From assembly GCA_965372355.1 (NCBI GenBank), contig CBDVBZ010000064.1, positions 1 to 19,876 of the forward strand: 19,876 nucleotides of DNA, read 5' to 3'. A program made the translations under genes and the position numbers. Source of the DNA: CBDVBZ01 sp965372355 (lineage in GTDB: Bacteria > Krumholzibacteriota > Krumholzibacteriia > WVZY01). The number at the start of each line of letters is the position of its first letter. The first letter of the stretch is position 1. Of the stretch, positions 1-6,829 are shown piece by piece. The notes under the pieces are model-generated. The model was not told where the DNA came from. It worked only from the letters and a program-made list of their open reading frames with translations, and did not search any database.

Positions 1-16
1 AGAGGGCTCCTGCGAA

Positions 17-46
17 AGGGCGCTCGAACAAACCCAAAAGCGCCCC
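17..46 (-). terminator. possible weak terminator hairpin downstream of nrdA
   Basis: A 7-bp inverted repeat (GGGCGCT at 18-24, AGCGCCC at 39-45) with a 14-base loop lies about 110 bases past the nrdA stop. Read on the minus strand the stem is followed by CTTTC, which is a poor U-tract, so a rho-independent terminator is only a possibility. The rest of 1-156 shows no gene I can support; nrdB, the usual partner of nrdA, would have to lie beyond the left edge or elsewhere. Confidence 0.25.
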
Positions 47-156
47 TGCTTTAGAAAATAGATAGATGATGCCTGGTACTGGTGTTTTTGCTCTCGCTCC
101 GCTATCTGTCGTGCTGACCAGACATCATCTCAAGACTCGAAGTTGTGTGTGCCGGC

Positions 157-2943
157 CTACTGGCACGCCTCACACGTGGGATCGTCCACGAGACACGCAC
201 CCGAGGCAACCATGGCCGCGGGGACCTGTGCTTGCTCTTCGGCCAAAACGGTGGCAGCCCGAGGCGCAGCCATCTTGCCGTCGTATTTCTTGGAGTGATC
301 CAGCGTGCTTTTCTCGATCGCCGACGCGCCGAGCGTCCGCATATAGTACGTGGTCTTCAATCCCTTTTTCCATGCATACTGGTAAACGTCGGAGATCGCC
401 TTGCCCGATGTCGTCACCATAAAGATGTTTATCGACTGGCTCTGATCGATCCATTTCGCCCGTAGCGCGGCATGATCGACCAGACATCGGGGATCGATCT
501 CGAATACCTCTTTGTACCTCAACTTGAGCCCGTCCGGTATCTCCTCGATGCGCTGAACGCTGCCGTCATAGTACTTGAGTTTCTCGCTCAGCTCCTCGGT
601 CCACAGCCCCAGCTTCTTGAGGTCGTCGACGAGGTATCGGTTGATAATCGTAAACTCACCGCTGAAGTTGGACTTCACGTAGATGTTCTTGTAGATTGGC
701 TCCACAGACGGGAAACAACCGGCAATGTTCGCGATCGTTGCCGTGGGAGCGATGGCCATGCAGTTCGAGTTACGCATCCCGTGCGCCTCGACATGGCTCC
801 GGACCTGCGCCCAGTCGAGCCCCTCGCGCAGATCCACACCCGTTGGCATCCCGCGCTCTTCCTCGAGCAGCGCCACGGTATCGATAGGGAACAAACCCCG
901 ATCCCATTTGGACCCCTTGTAGCTCTGGTATGCACACTTCTCCCTGGCCAGCCTGGACGACGTCAGGATCGCGTGAAACGATACGAACTCCTGGGTGCGG
1001 TCAGAGAAGTCGTAGGCCTCGGCGCTGTCGAAGTCGATGCCGAGCTTGTAGATCGCATCCTGCAGCCCCATCACACCGAGCCCGATCGGCCGGTGCCGCA
1101 TATTTGCGTTTCTTGATTCCTCGGTCGGATAGAAGTTGAGATCGACGACGTTGTCCAGCATCCGTATCGCCGTCGACACCGTCTCCTCCAGCATCTCCGT
1201 ATCCAAAGCGCCGTCGTGGACATGCCGTGAGAGGTTGACCGACCCGAGGTTGCACACTGCCGTCTCATCCGGCGATGTGTTCAGCGTGATCTCGGTGCAG
1301 AGGTTCGAACTGTGGACCACACCAACATGATCCTGCGGCGACCGGATATTGCAGGGATCCTTGAAGGTGATCCACGGATGCCCCGTCTCGAAGAGCATCG
1401 TGATCATCTTGCGCCACAGATCTACGGCACGGACCTTTCGGTACATGCCTATCTCGCCGTTCTCTGCCTTTTTCTCGTACTCCTCGTAGATCTCTTCGAA
1501 TTTCCTGCCGTACACGTGGTGTAGCTCGGGTGTTTCGTGCGGCGAGAAAAGCGTCCACTCCTCGTCGGCCATCACGCGTTTCATGAAGAGATCGGGTATC
1601 CAATTCGCCGTGTTGGTATCGTGAGTACGCCGCCGCTCGTCACCGGTGTTCTTCCTCAGCTCGAGAAAATCCTCGATGTCATAGTGCCAGGTTTCCAGAT
1701 AGACGCAGGTCGCCCCGCGCCGCTTTCCGCTTCGATTGATCGCCGCCGTTGTGGCGTCGACGATCTTCAGGAATGGCACGACACCCTGGCTGCCGACATT
1801 GGTGCTCTTGATCAGCGCGCCCGTCGCGCGGATGTTCGTCCAGTCGTTTCCGAGGCCGCCCGACCATTTCGAAAGCTGAGCGTTGTCGGAGATCGACTTC
1901 ATAATGTGGGACAGTTCATCTTCGACCGTTGTCAGGTAGCACGAACTCATCTGGGGATGGTTCGTGCCCGAATGGAACAGTGTCGGTGTCGACGGTACAT
2001 AGCGCAGTGTGGAAACGATGTTGTAAAACTGGATTGCGCGCACCTCGCGGTTGTCGTCTTCGACGGCCAGACCCATGGCGACACGCATCCAGAAGTGCTG
2101 AGGTGTCTCCAGAATGTTCTGATCGAGATCCTTGAGAAAGTAGCGATCGTAAAGGACTTGTGCGCCGAGGTACTGCAGGAGCCGGTCGCGTCCCGGATCT
2201 ATCGCCGCGGCGATTCTATCCAGATCGAACTCGAGGAGCCGCGGATCGAGACGTCCCGTTTCGACGCCGTATGCGACTTTTTCCCTGAATGAGTTTCTGT
2301 AGACCGAATCGAAATCGGTTTCGAACTCGTCGATACCCAGCACGTCTTTGTAAAGATCGTTGAAGAGAAAACGTGCCGCAATAAGCGAGTAGCCGGGGTC
2401 TTTTTCGATCCGGGCGCGCATGGCCATGATAACTGCCTGGTTGATCTCGCTGGTTGTGATACCGTCGTAGACGGCGAACTTTGTGTCGCGCACGATCTCG
2501 AAGACATCGACGATATCCTCGAAACCACGGCAGCAGTTCTTGACCGCCCGTTCGATCTCCGTGACATCGAACTCGACGACGTCGCCGTTGCGTTTCTTGA
2601 CGCTGAGCTCGCGCTTCTCGATCCTTTCGAGGATGTGTTTTTTGCGGTTCTCGCGGAGCTCGGCATGCTGCTTTCTGTAGAGGATGTAGGTTTTCGCGAC
2701 ATCGAAGTAGCCGCCTTCGGCGAGCATTTTCTCCACGAGATCCTGCACATCCTCAACGCCCGGAATTCGCTCGACAAAGCGTGTCTCGAGCACATTGATG
2801 ATCTCATCGGTGATGTGCCCCAGCGTCTCCTGCGCGACGGCGATTTCCGTGGCGGCGAAGGCCTTCTCCATCGCTCGCTCAATCAGCAGCCGATCGAAGT
2901 CCACCACCGAGCCGTTGCGCTTCTTTATCTTGTCAATTGACAT
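157..2943 (-). CDS. nrdA: ribonucleoside-diphosphate reductase, class I large (alpha) subunit
   Basis: This is the catalytic subunit that reduces ribonucleoside diphosphates to deoxy forms in the cytoplasm, working with a radical-generating beta subunit. The 928-residue protein opens with two ATP-cone domains (about residues 5-95 and 113-203, each starting with a KRNG motif), which are allosteric dATP/ATP sites. The catalytic barrel has C335 (SSCYL) and C564 (CNLGSVN) as the disulfide pair and N547, C549 and E551 (NLCTE) as the active-site triad. Y866-Y867 is the radical-transfer tyrosine pair. The C-terminal tail has C917, C924 and C927 for re-reduction. The YY pair and tail favour class I over B12-dependent class II. 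The ATG start has GAGGGG four bases upstream. Two NrdR boxes lie just upstream. No beta-subunit gene is visible in the window. Confidence 0.96.
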   Translation of the reverse strand: MSIDKIKKRNGSVVDFDRLLIERAMEKAFAATEIAVAQETLGHITDEIINVLETRFVERIPGVEDVQDLVEKMLAEGGYFDVAKTYILYRKQHAELRENRKKHILERIEKRELSVKKRNGDVVEFDVTEIERAVKNCCRGFEDIVDVFEIVRDTKFAVYDGITTSEINQAVIMAMRARIEKDPGYSLIAARFLFNDLYKDVLGIDEFETDFDSVYRNSFREKVAYGVETGRLDPRLLEFDLDRIAAAIDPGRDRLLQYLGAQVLYDRYFLKDLDQNILETPQHFWMRVAMGLAVEDDNREVRAIQFYNIVSTLRYVPSTPTLFHSGTNHPQMSSCYLTTVEDELSHIMKSISDNAQLSKWSGGLGNDWTNIRATGALIKSTNVGSQGVVPFLKIVDATTAAINRSGKRRGATCVYLETWHYDIEDFLELRKNTGDERRRTHDTNTANWIPDLFMKRVMADEEWTLFSPHETPELHHVYGRKFEEIYEEYEKKAENGEIGMYRKVRAVDLWRKMITMLFETGHPWITFKDPCNIRSPQDHVGVVHSSNLCTEITLNTSPDETAVCNLGSVNLSRHVHDGALDTEMLEETVSTAIRMLDNVVDLNFYPTEESRNANMRHRPIGLGVMGLQDAIYKLGIDFDSAEAYDFSDRTQEFVSFHAILTSSRLAREKCAYQSYKGSKWDRGLFPIDTVALLEEERGMPTGVDLREGLDWAQVRSHVEAHGMRNSNCMAIAPTATIANIAGCFPSVEPIYKNIYVKSNFSGEFTIINRYLVDDLKKLGLWTEELSEKLKYYDGSVQRIEEIPDGLKLRYKEVFEIDPRCLVDHAALRAKWIDQSQSINIFMVTTSGKAISDVYQYAWKKGLKTTYYMRTLGASAIEKSTLDHSKKYDGKMAAPRAATVLAEEQAQVPAAMVASGACLVDDPTCEACQ

Positions 2944-2975
2944 AGTTCCCCTCTGAGTACGGCAGGCGGGCTATT

Positions 2976-2991
2976 ACCCAAAATATAGTGA
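2976..2991 (-). promoter_or_regulatory. NrdR box 1
   Basis: The 16-mer acccaaaatatagtga matches the NrdR operator consensus acaCwAtATaTwGtgt at 13 of 16 positions by my hand alignment, including the conserved C4 and G13. It lies 33 bases upstream of the nrdA start. NrdR represses ribonucleotide reductase genes when dATP is high and normally binds a pair of such boxes. The nrdR gene is not in the window. Confidence 0.75.
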
Positions 2992-3006
2992 ATTCATGAG
3001 GTCCAG

Positions 3007-3022
3007 GTACTACATATTGTGG
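3007..3022 (-). promoter_or_regulatory. NrdR box 2
   Basis: The 16-mer gtactacatattgtgg matches the NrdR consensus at 12 of 16 positions, again keeping C4 and G13. It starts exactly 31 bp after box 1, about three helical turns, which is the spacing typical of paired NrdR boxes. The pair therefore supports itself better than either box would alone. Confidence 0.75.
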
Positions 3023-3049
3023 TTCGCGTTGATTCTTCAGACGCGGTTC

Positions 3050-3065
3050 GCAGAACATATTGGGT
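3050..3065. promoter_or_regulatory. possible degenerate third NrdR box
   Basis: The 16-mer gcagaacatattgggt matches the consensus at 12 of 16 positions but has lost the conserved C4. It starts 43 bp after box 2, about four helical turns. It may be a weak third site or a chance AT-rich match. Confidence 0.3.
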
Positions 3066-3133
3066 TGAGTCCCGGTCGTCAAGCGTTACCTTCCATGTGA
3101 AATTCTTATTTTGCTGTGCCGCCGGTTTTTGGG

Positions 3134-3181
3134 CGTGCCGGTTGGACCAGACGGCCTTTCGGCCGCAGGTCAACCGGCATG
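3134..3181. repeat. large imperfect hairpin between nrdA and yggS
   Basis: An outer stem pairs 3136-3144 with 3071-independent arm 3171-3179 (TGCCGGTTG with CAACCGGCA), continues past a bulged G at 3145 with ACC/GGT, and after a small internal loop closes with CGGCC-tttc-GGCCG (3152-3165). About 17 Watson-Crick pairs are seen, plus one or two at the base. No T-run follows on either strand, so it does not look like a simple terminator. It would lie in the yggS leader if transcription starts upstream. No other sequence in this roughly 315-base spacer beyond the NrdR boxes looks functional to me. Confidence 0.7.
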
Positions 3182-3258
3182 GCAACCAGCGAGTTAGAAT
3201 TGCCGTGATCTTTCAAGGGCTGCGTGCGATATTCGAGCGAAAGACGGAAAGGACAAAC

Positions 3259-3948
3259 ATGTCGAGCGCCATCGTCGAAAACCTCGAGCGCATTCGCGAG
3301 CGCGTTGCGCAGGCGTGCTCGCGTGTCGGCCGCGCGGTCGATGATGTTACGATCATCGCCGTGACGAAGACGCACGAGCCCGAAACGGTCGACGCGGTGA
3401 TCGCGGCCGGTATCGCGGATATCGGGGAGAACCGGATCAAGGAGTTTGCGGCCAAAGAGCCCGAGGTGACCCGGCCCTGCCGCTGGCACCTCATCGGGAC
3501 GCTTCAGAGCAACAAGGCCACAAAGGCCATCGGTCGATTCGAGATGATCCATTCGGTCGATCGGCTGAAGATCGCGGCGGTGTTGAGTCGTCTTGGTGAG
3601 GAGAACGGTGTTACGACGCGAATCCTCATCGAGGTCAACACAAGCGGAGAGCCAACGAAGCACGGTTTTGCGCCGGACGAGACCCCCGAGGCGGCGTCGA
3701 GGATTGCCGAGCTCCCATCGCTCGAACTCGAGGGGTTGATGACGCTGGGTCCGCTCACCGACAATCAGACGGCGATCCGGCGATCGTTTCAGTCGCTGTT
3801 TCGCCTCAACGAGAAGATCGGGGAATCTCTGGGAAAGCCCATGCCGCATTTGAGCATGGGGATGAGCGATGACTTCGAGACCGCGGTGGAGGAGGGCGCA
3901 ACGCTGGTCCGGCTCGGACGGGTGCTCCTCGGCGCCCGGCGGTGGTGA
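3259..3948 (+). CDS. yggS: YggS/PLPBP family pyridoxal-phosphate homeostasis protein
   Basis: This is a 229-residue cytoplasmic PLP-binding protein of the alanine-racemase-fold family (YggS/PROSC). The family controls free PLP and amino-acid balance and has no known catalytic reaction. K37 in IIAVTKTH is the PLP-linked lysine. GENRIKEF, HLIGTLQSNK, HSVDRL, EVNTSGE, GLMTL and the C-terminal SMGMSDDFE and VRLGR motifs are all present, and the length is normal. The frame is open upstream to 3019, but the ATG at 3259 with AAAGGA five bases before it matches the family N-terminus. In many bacteria yggS sits with yggT, divIVA and yggU, as it does here. Confidence 0.95.
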   Translation: MSSAIVENLERIRERVAQACSRVGRAVDDVTIIAVTKTHEPETVDAVIAAGIADIGENRIKEFAAKEPEVTRPCRWHLIGTLQSNKATKAIGRFEMIHSVDRLKIAAVLSRLGEENGVTTRILIEVNTSGEPTKHGFAPDETPEAASRIAELPSLELEGLMTLGPLTDNQTAIRRSFQSLFRLNEKIGESLGKPMPHLSMGMSDDFETAVEEGATLVRLGRVLLGARRW

Positions 3949-4082
3949 GCGGTCGCACTGGGGAAAAACCTACCACCCAGAAGGTGATTTGTGTATCTTG
4001 GTGAGCGATACCCGGTACAGGGGATCGAAGATAGCCAGAAGGCTAATAACGACAATGGGTTTTGGATGTCACGGAGCTCTCT

Positions 4083-4316
4083 ATGGTTGGCTTAATAATT
4101 GCTTTGCTGAAGCTCTATCAGCTCGTGGTTATCGTACGGGCCGTGCAGAGTTGGATAACGGTAGATCCCAAGAACCCCTTCTTTCGCGGGGTTGCCGCCA
4201 TCACGGATCCGGTGCTCAACCCCATTCGCTCTTTCACCATGTTCGGGTCGGTGGATTTCTCGCCCGTTGTGGTGATCGTTGTACTTCAATTGATCATATG
4301 GGGTTTGGGTGGCTGA
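4083..4316 (+). CDS. yggT: YggT family integral membrane protein
   Basis: This small protein (77 residues from the ATG at 4083) has two hydrophobic segments, about residues 2-22 and 52-75. Between them lies the family signature: RAVQSWI, a DP-NPF stretch, then ITDPVLNPIR. The family is inner-membrane, linked to osmotic tolerance and cell-division clusters, with no firm biochemical role. The ATG at 4083 has GGAG six bases upstream. A TTG at 4062 in the same frame would add seven residues but has no well-placed ribosome site. The gene lies between yggS and divIVA, the common arrangement. This copy holds only one of the two repeats found in longer YggT proteins. Confidence 0.88.
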   Translation: MVGLIIALLKLYQLVVIVRAVQSWITVDPKNPFFRGVAAITDPVLNPIRSFTMFGSVDFSPVVVIVVLQLIIWGLGG

Positions 4317-4401
4317 TTATCAAACGAAGACGACGCGATGATGGGATCAACGATCTGAGAGGAAATACGAGAGGCACGAATCTCTTCCCGGAGGAAGCTA
4401 C

Positions 4402-5604
4402 ATGCGTTTGACGCCGCTAGACATACGAAAACAGGAATTCAGAAAGGGCATGCGCGGGCTCGATGCCGACGAGGTCTATGCGTTTCTGGCGACCGTCGCA
4501 GACGAATACGAAGCGGCGATGAACGACAACAAGGCACTGCGCGAGCGGCTCCTCGAGCTGGACGACAAGGTCCAGGAGTACCGGAACATGGAAAAGACGC
4601 TCCGTGACACACTTCTGACAGCGGAACGCGTCACCGCCGAGGCGAAGGACAACGCCAGACGCGCGGCGGAGCTCATTATCAAACAGGCGGAGCTCGACGC
4701 GGATAAGGGCGTGCGCGATATCAAGGCTAACGCGACACGGCTGAGACAGGAAATCAAAACACTAAAGAGTCAGCGGGAGAGCTATCTGGCCAGGATGAAA
4801 ATGCTGGTCGAGTCGCATCTCAAGTTCATCGAGACCGCTGGGCAGGACTTCGACGAGGACGAACAACTCCTGGATATGGGCCGCAAGGGCCAGGACCGCG
4901 AGAAGAGAACCCCGGGCATGGACGCAGCCGTTTCCATCGGCGGGGGGATCGTTTCTGCCTCGACCCTGCCGGCCGACAAGCCGATCGATGAGACCGGGCG
5001 GCCGACGGAGACCGGGCGGCCGACGGAGACCGGGCGGCCGACGGAGACCGGGCGGCCGACGGAGACCGGGCGACCGACGGAGACCGGGCGGCCGACGGAA
5101 ACCATGCGGCCGACAGAGCCAACACAGTTGACAGAAGCGACGCAGCCGGTGTCACGTAACGCGGCTCCTCCGACAAACCCGCCGCTCCGGGAGAGCTGTC
5201 CGGCGCCGAGCACAGACGGCACCAGAACCGACGCCGAAGCGTCTTCGAGCAGCGTCGGGACGATGACCGAAACGGATGCCGGGGCCCGGCTCAACGACCT
5301 CCTGGATCGTGTCGTCCAGCAGCAGACTGCGGTTCAGACCGAGACGAGCACCGGCGTGGAGGCGGCGACGGCAGTTGAGCAGCCGATGCCGGACGCCGGC
5401 ATGGCAAGCGGCGACGATCTCGCCGGAGCGACGATTGCGGAGGCGAAAGCCGGCGACGATCTCGCCGGAGCGACGACTGCGGAAGACGTCGCGGGAAGCC
5501 CCGGGGCGGATGACGTCGACTCCCAAGGGCTGGACGAGTGGTCGCTCGAACGCCTCAAATACGATATTCTCTCGCGGCGGGCCGGGCAGGATGAAACGCC
5601 TTGA
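4402..5604 (+). CDS. divIVA: DivIVA-domain coiled-coil protein with repeat-containing tail
   Basis: The first 40 residues match the DivIVA membrane-targeting domain (LTPLDIRKQEF, then RGLDADEVYAFL). A charged coiled coil follows from about residue 35 to 160. DivIVA proteins sit at curved membrane, at poles and division sites, and recruit partners. Beyond residue 165 the chain is low-complexity and probably disordered: six ETGRPT repeats (residues 197-232) plus decayed copies, then a duplicated 14-residue unit starting GDDLAGAT (residues 337-364). A short conserved-looking end, LDEWSLERLKYDIL, closes the protein. The start ATG has GGAGG seven bases upstream. At 400 residues it is longer than typical DivIVA (about 160-250), owing to the tail. 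It overlaps yggU by 14 bases. Confidence 0.88.
   Translation: MRLTPLDIRKQEFRKGMRGLDADEVYAFLATVADEYEAAMNDNKALRERLLELDDKVQEYRNMEKTLRDTLLTAERVTAEAKDNARRAAELIIKQAELDADKGVRDIKANATRLRQEIKTLKSQRESYLARMKMLVESHLKFIETAGQDFDEDEQLLDMGRKGQDREKRTPGMDAAVSIGGGIVSASTLPADKPIDETGRPTETGRPTETGRPTETGRPTETGRPTETGRPTETMRPTEPTQLTEATQPVSRNAAPPTNPPLRESCPAPSTDGTRTDAEASSSSVGTMTETDAGARLNDLLDRVVQQQTAVQTETSTGVEAATAVEQPMPDAGMASGDDLAGATIAEAKAGDDLAGATTAEDVAGSPGADDVDSQGLDEWSLERLKYDILSRRAGQDETP
4990..5133 (+). repeat. 18-bp tandem repeat inside divIVA
   Basis: Six units of gagaccgggcggccgacg lie head to tail at 4990-5097. They are identical except for one base change in unit 5. Two to three diverged units follow to about 5133. 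Each unit encodes ETGRPT, so changes in copy number keep the reading frame. Confidence 0.95.
5410..5493 (+). repeat. 42-bp direct duplication inside divIVA
   Basis: Two adjacent 42-base units (5410-5451 and 5452-5493) share an almost identical first 27 bases and diverge towards the end. They encode GDDLAGAT followed by variable residues, and the reading frame is kept. Confidence 0.85.
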
Positions 5605-5887
5605 TGACCATGCCGACGGTCGTCTGTCGTTTGTAGTCAGCCTGGTGCCTCGAGCTTCCCGTACGGAGATCGTCGGGTGGTCCGAGGCAGGCAGGCTCAA
5701 GATCCGGGTAACCGCGCCGCCGGTGGACGATGCGGCCAACCAGCAACTCGTAACACTCCTGTCAAAGACTCTGGGTGTCAAAAAGGACGATGTGACGATC
5801 ACGTCGGGTTTCCGTTCTCGCACCAAAACGCTCGCCGTGCCTCCGGGCTGCAAGAATCGTCTTTTAAGCTTTGAGGACATTTGCTAG
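5591..5887 (+). CDS. yggU: DUF167/YggU family protein
   Basis: This 98-residue protein has the DUF167 pattern: a V-x-P-R-A-S-R-T-E-I strand (VPRASRTEIVG), then KIRVTAPPVDDAAN and a C-terminal LGVKKDDVTITSGFRSRTK. Members are small cytoplasmic alpha/beta proteins of unknown role, often next to yggT. The only plausible start is the ATG at 5591, which overlaps the end of divIVA by 14 bases. No clear Shine-Dalgarno is seen apart from a G-rich run directly before it, so translation is probably coupled to divIVA. Confidence 0.87.
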   Translation: MKRLDDHADGRLSFVVSLVPRASRTEIVGWSEAGRLKIRVTAPPVDDAANQQLVTLLSKTLGVKKDDVTITSGFRSRTKTLAVPPGCKNRLLSFEDIC

Positions 5888-5890
5888 AAT
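5882..5890 (+). promoter_or_regulatory. possible extended -10 promoter for punA
   Basis: TGcTAGAAT at 5882-5890 is an extended -10 element (TG, one base, then TAGAAT, five of six to TATAAT). It overlaps the yggU stop and lies about 100 bases before the punA start. The -35 position (TTTTAA at a 17-base spacing) is poor, as can happen with extended -10 promoters. Confidence 0.4.
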
Positions 5891-5992
5891 TCCAGCCTTC
5901 AAAAGCGTGTGTGCGTTCTCGAACGCGTCGTGTCGAACCATCGACCCGAAAAAATTCAGCACCACGAACCTGATCGTTGAAACGGAGGCGAA

Positions 5993-6829
5993 GTGAAAGA
6001 TCTTTATGACAAGATCCAGACCGCCACACAATACGTGACGGAGCGTGTTTCCGCGCCTCTCCTGCAAGGGCACCGCCGTTTTGCCATCGTTCTCGGGACC
6101 GGTCTGGGGGGGGCTGCAGAGTTTATTGAGGTCGAAGCCACCATCCCCTACGAGGAGATCCCGCATTTTGCCAACGCGACGGGTCTGGGGCATGCGGGCA
6201 AGTTGATCGTTGGCAAGCTGGGTGGCAAAGACGTCATCGCCATGCAGGGGCGGCTGCACTACTACGAGGGACACTCGATGAAGGACGTCACGTTCCCCCT
6301 GCGTGTGATGCGCTCGCTCGGAGCGGACGAGCTGATCATCTCGAGCGCTGTGGGGGCGATGGATCCACACCTCGACCGGGGCGATATCGTGGTGTTGACG
6401 GATCACATCAACCTGATGGGCGACAACCCGCTGATCGGGTGGAACGATGACCGGCTGGGCGACCGTTTTCCCGATATGGCGGAGCCGTATTCAGTGGAGC
6501 GCCGTGAGGTGCTCGAGAAGATCGCGCTGGAAAAACAGATTACCGTCCGGCGAGCCGTTCTCGCCGCCGTGGCCGGTCCCAACCTGGAGACGGCTGCGGA
6601 GTACAGGTTTCTGCGGCGTATCGGGGCTGATGTCGTCGGGATGTCGACCGTCCCCGAAGTCATCGTGGCGGTGCATGGCGGGATGAAAGTCCTCGCGCTC
6701 TCGGTCGTCACGGATCTTTGCCCTGCGGACAACCTGCAGCCGGCGAACATCAAGGAGATCATCGAGACGGCGGAGTCAACTGCGCCGAGGCTTATCGAGT
6801 TGGTAACGGAGTACCTGAAGAGGATGTGA
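5993..6829 (+). CDS. punA: purine nucleoside phosphorylase, trimeric (PNP/MTAP superfamily)
   Basis: The enzyme cleaves purine (deoxy)nucleosides with phosphate to give the free base and (deoxy)ribose-1-phosphate in the salvage pathway. The 278-residue length and motifs are those of the trimeric PNP type: GTGLGG near the N-terminus, GRLHYYEGH (H89, phosphate/sugar site), GPNLETAAE (E199, base-binding Glu) and VGMSTVPEV. The residue matching human N243, which selects 6-oxopurines, is Asp here (D241 in VVTDL), and the human H257 position is Ile253. Such changes can widen specificity towards 6-aminopurines. The start is GTG with GGAGG four bases upstream. The stop overlaps the ileS start (TGATG), so the two genes are translationally coupled. 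Confidence 0.93.
   Translation: MKDLYDKIQTATQYVTERVSAPLLQGHRRFAIVLGTGLGGAAEFIEVEATIPYEEIPHFANATGLGHAGKLIVGKLGGKDVIAMQGRLHYYEGHSMKDVTFPLRVMRSLGADELIISSAVGAMDPHLDRGDIVVLTDHINLMGDNPLIGWNDDRLGDRFPDMAEPYSVERREVLEKIALEKQITVRRAVLAAVAGPNLETAAEYRFLRRIGADVVGMSTVPEVIVAVHGGMKVLALSVVTDLCPADNLQPANIKEIIETAESTAPRLIELVTEYLKRM

Noticed and set aside
157..2943. Class II (B12-dependent) ribonucleotide reductase
   Set aside because: The YY radical-transfer pair and class I C-terminal arrangement fit class I; the lack of nrdB in the window is explained by the left edge or a separate locus.
3019..3258. 80-codon N-terminal extension of yggS
   Set aside because: The added residues resemble no YggS protein, run through the NrdR box and hairpin region, and the ATG at 3259 has a good ribosome site.
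4062..4082. TTG start adding seven residues to YggT
   Set aside because: No ribosome site is well placed before it, while ATG 4083 has GGAG at six bases.
4990..5133. Short regular repeats that might suggest a CRISPR array
   Set aside because: The 18-bp units are contiguous without spacers and encode a peptide repeat within an open frame.
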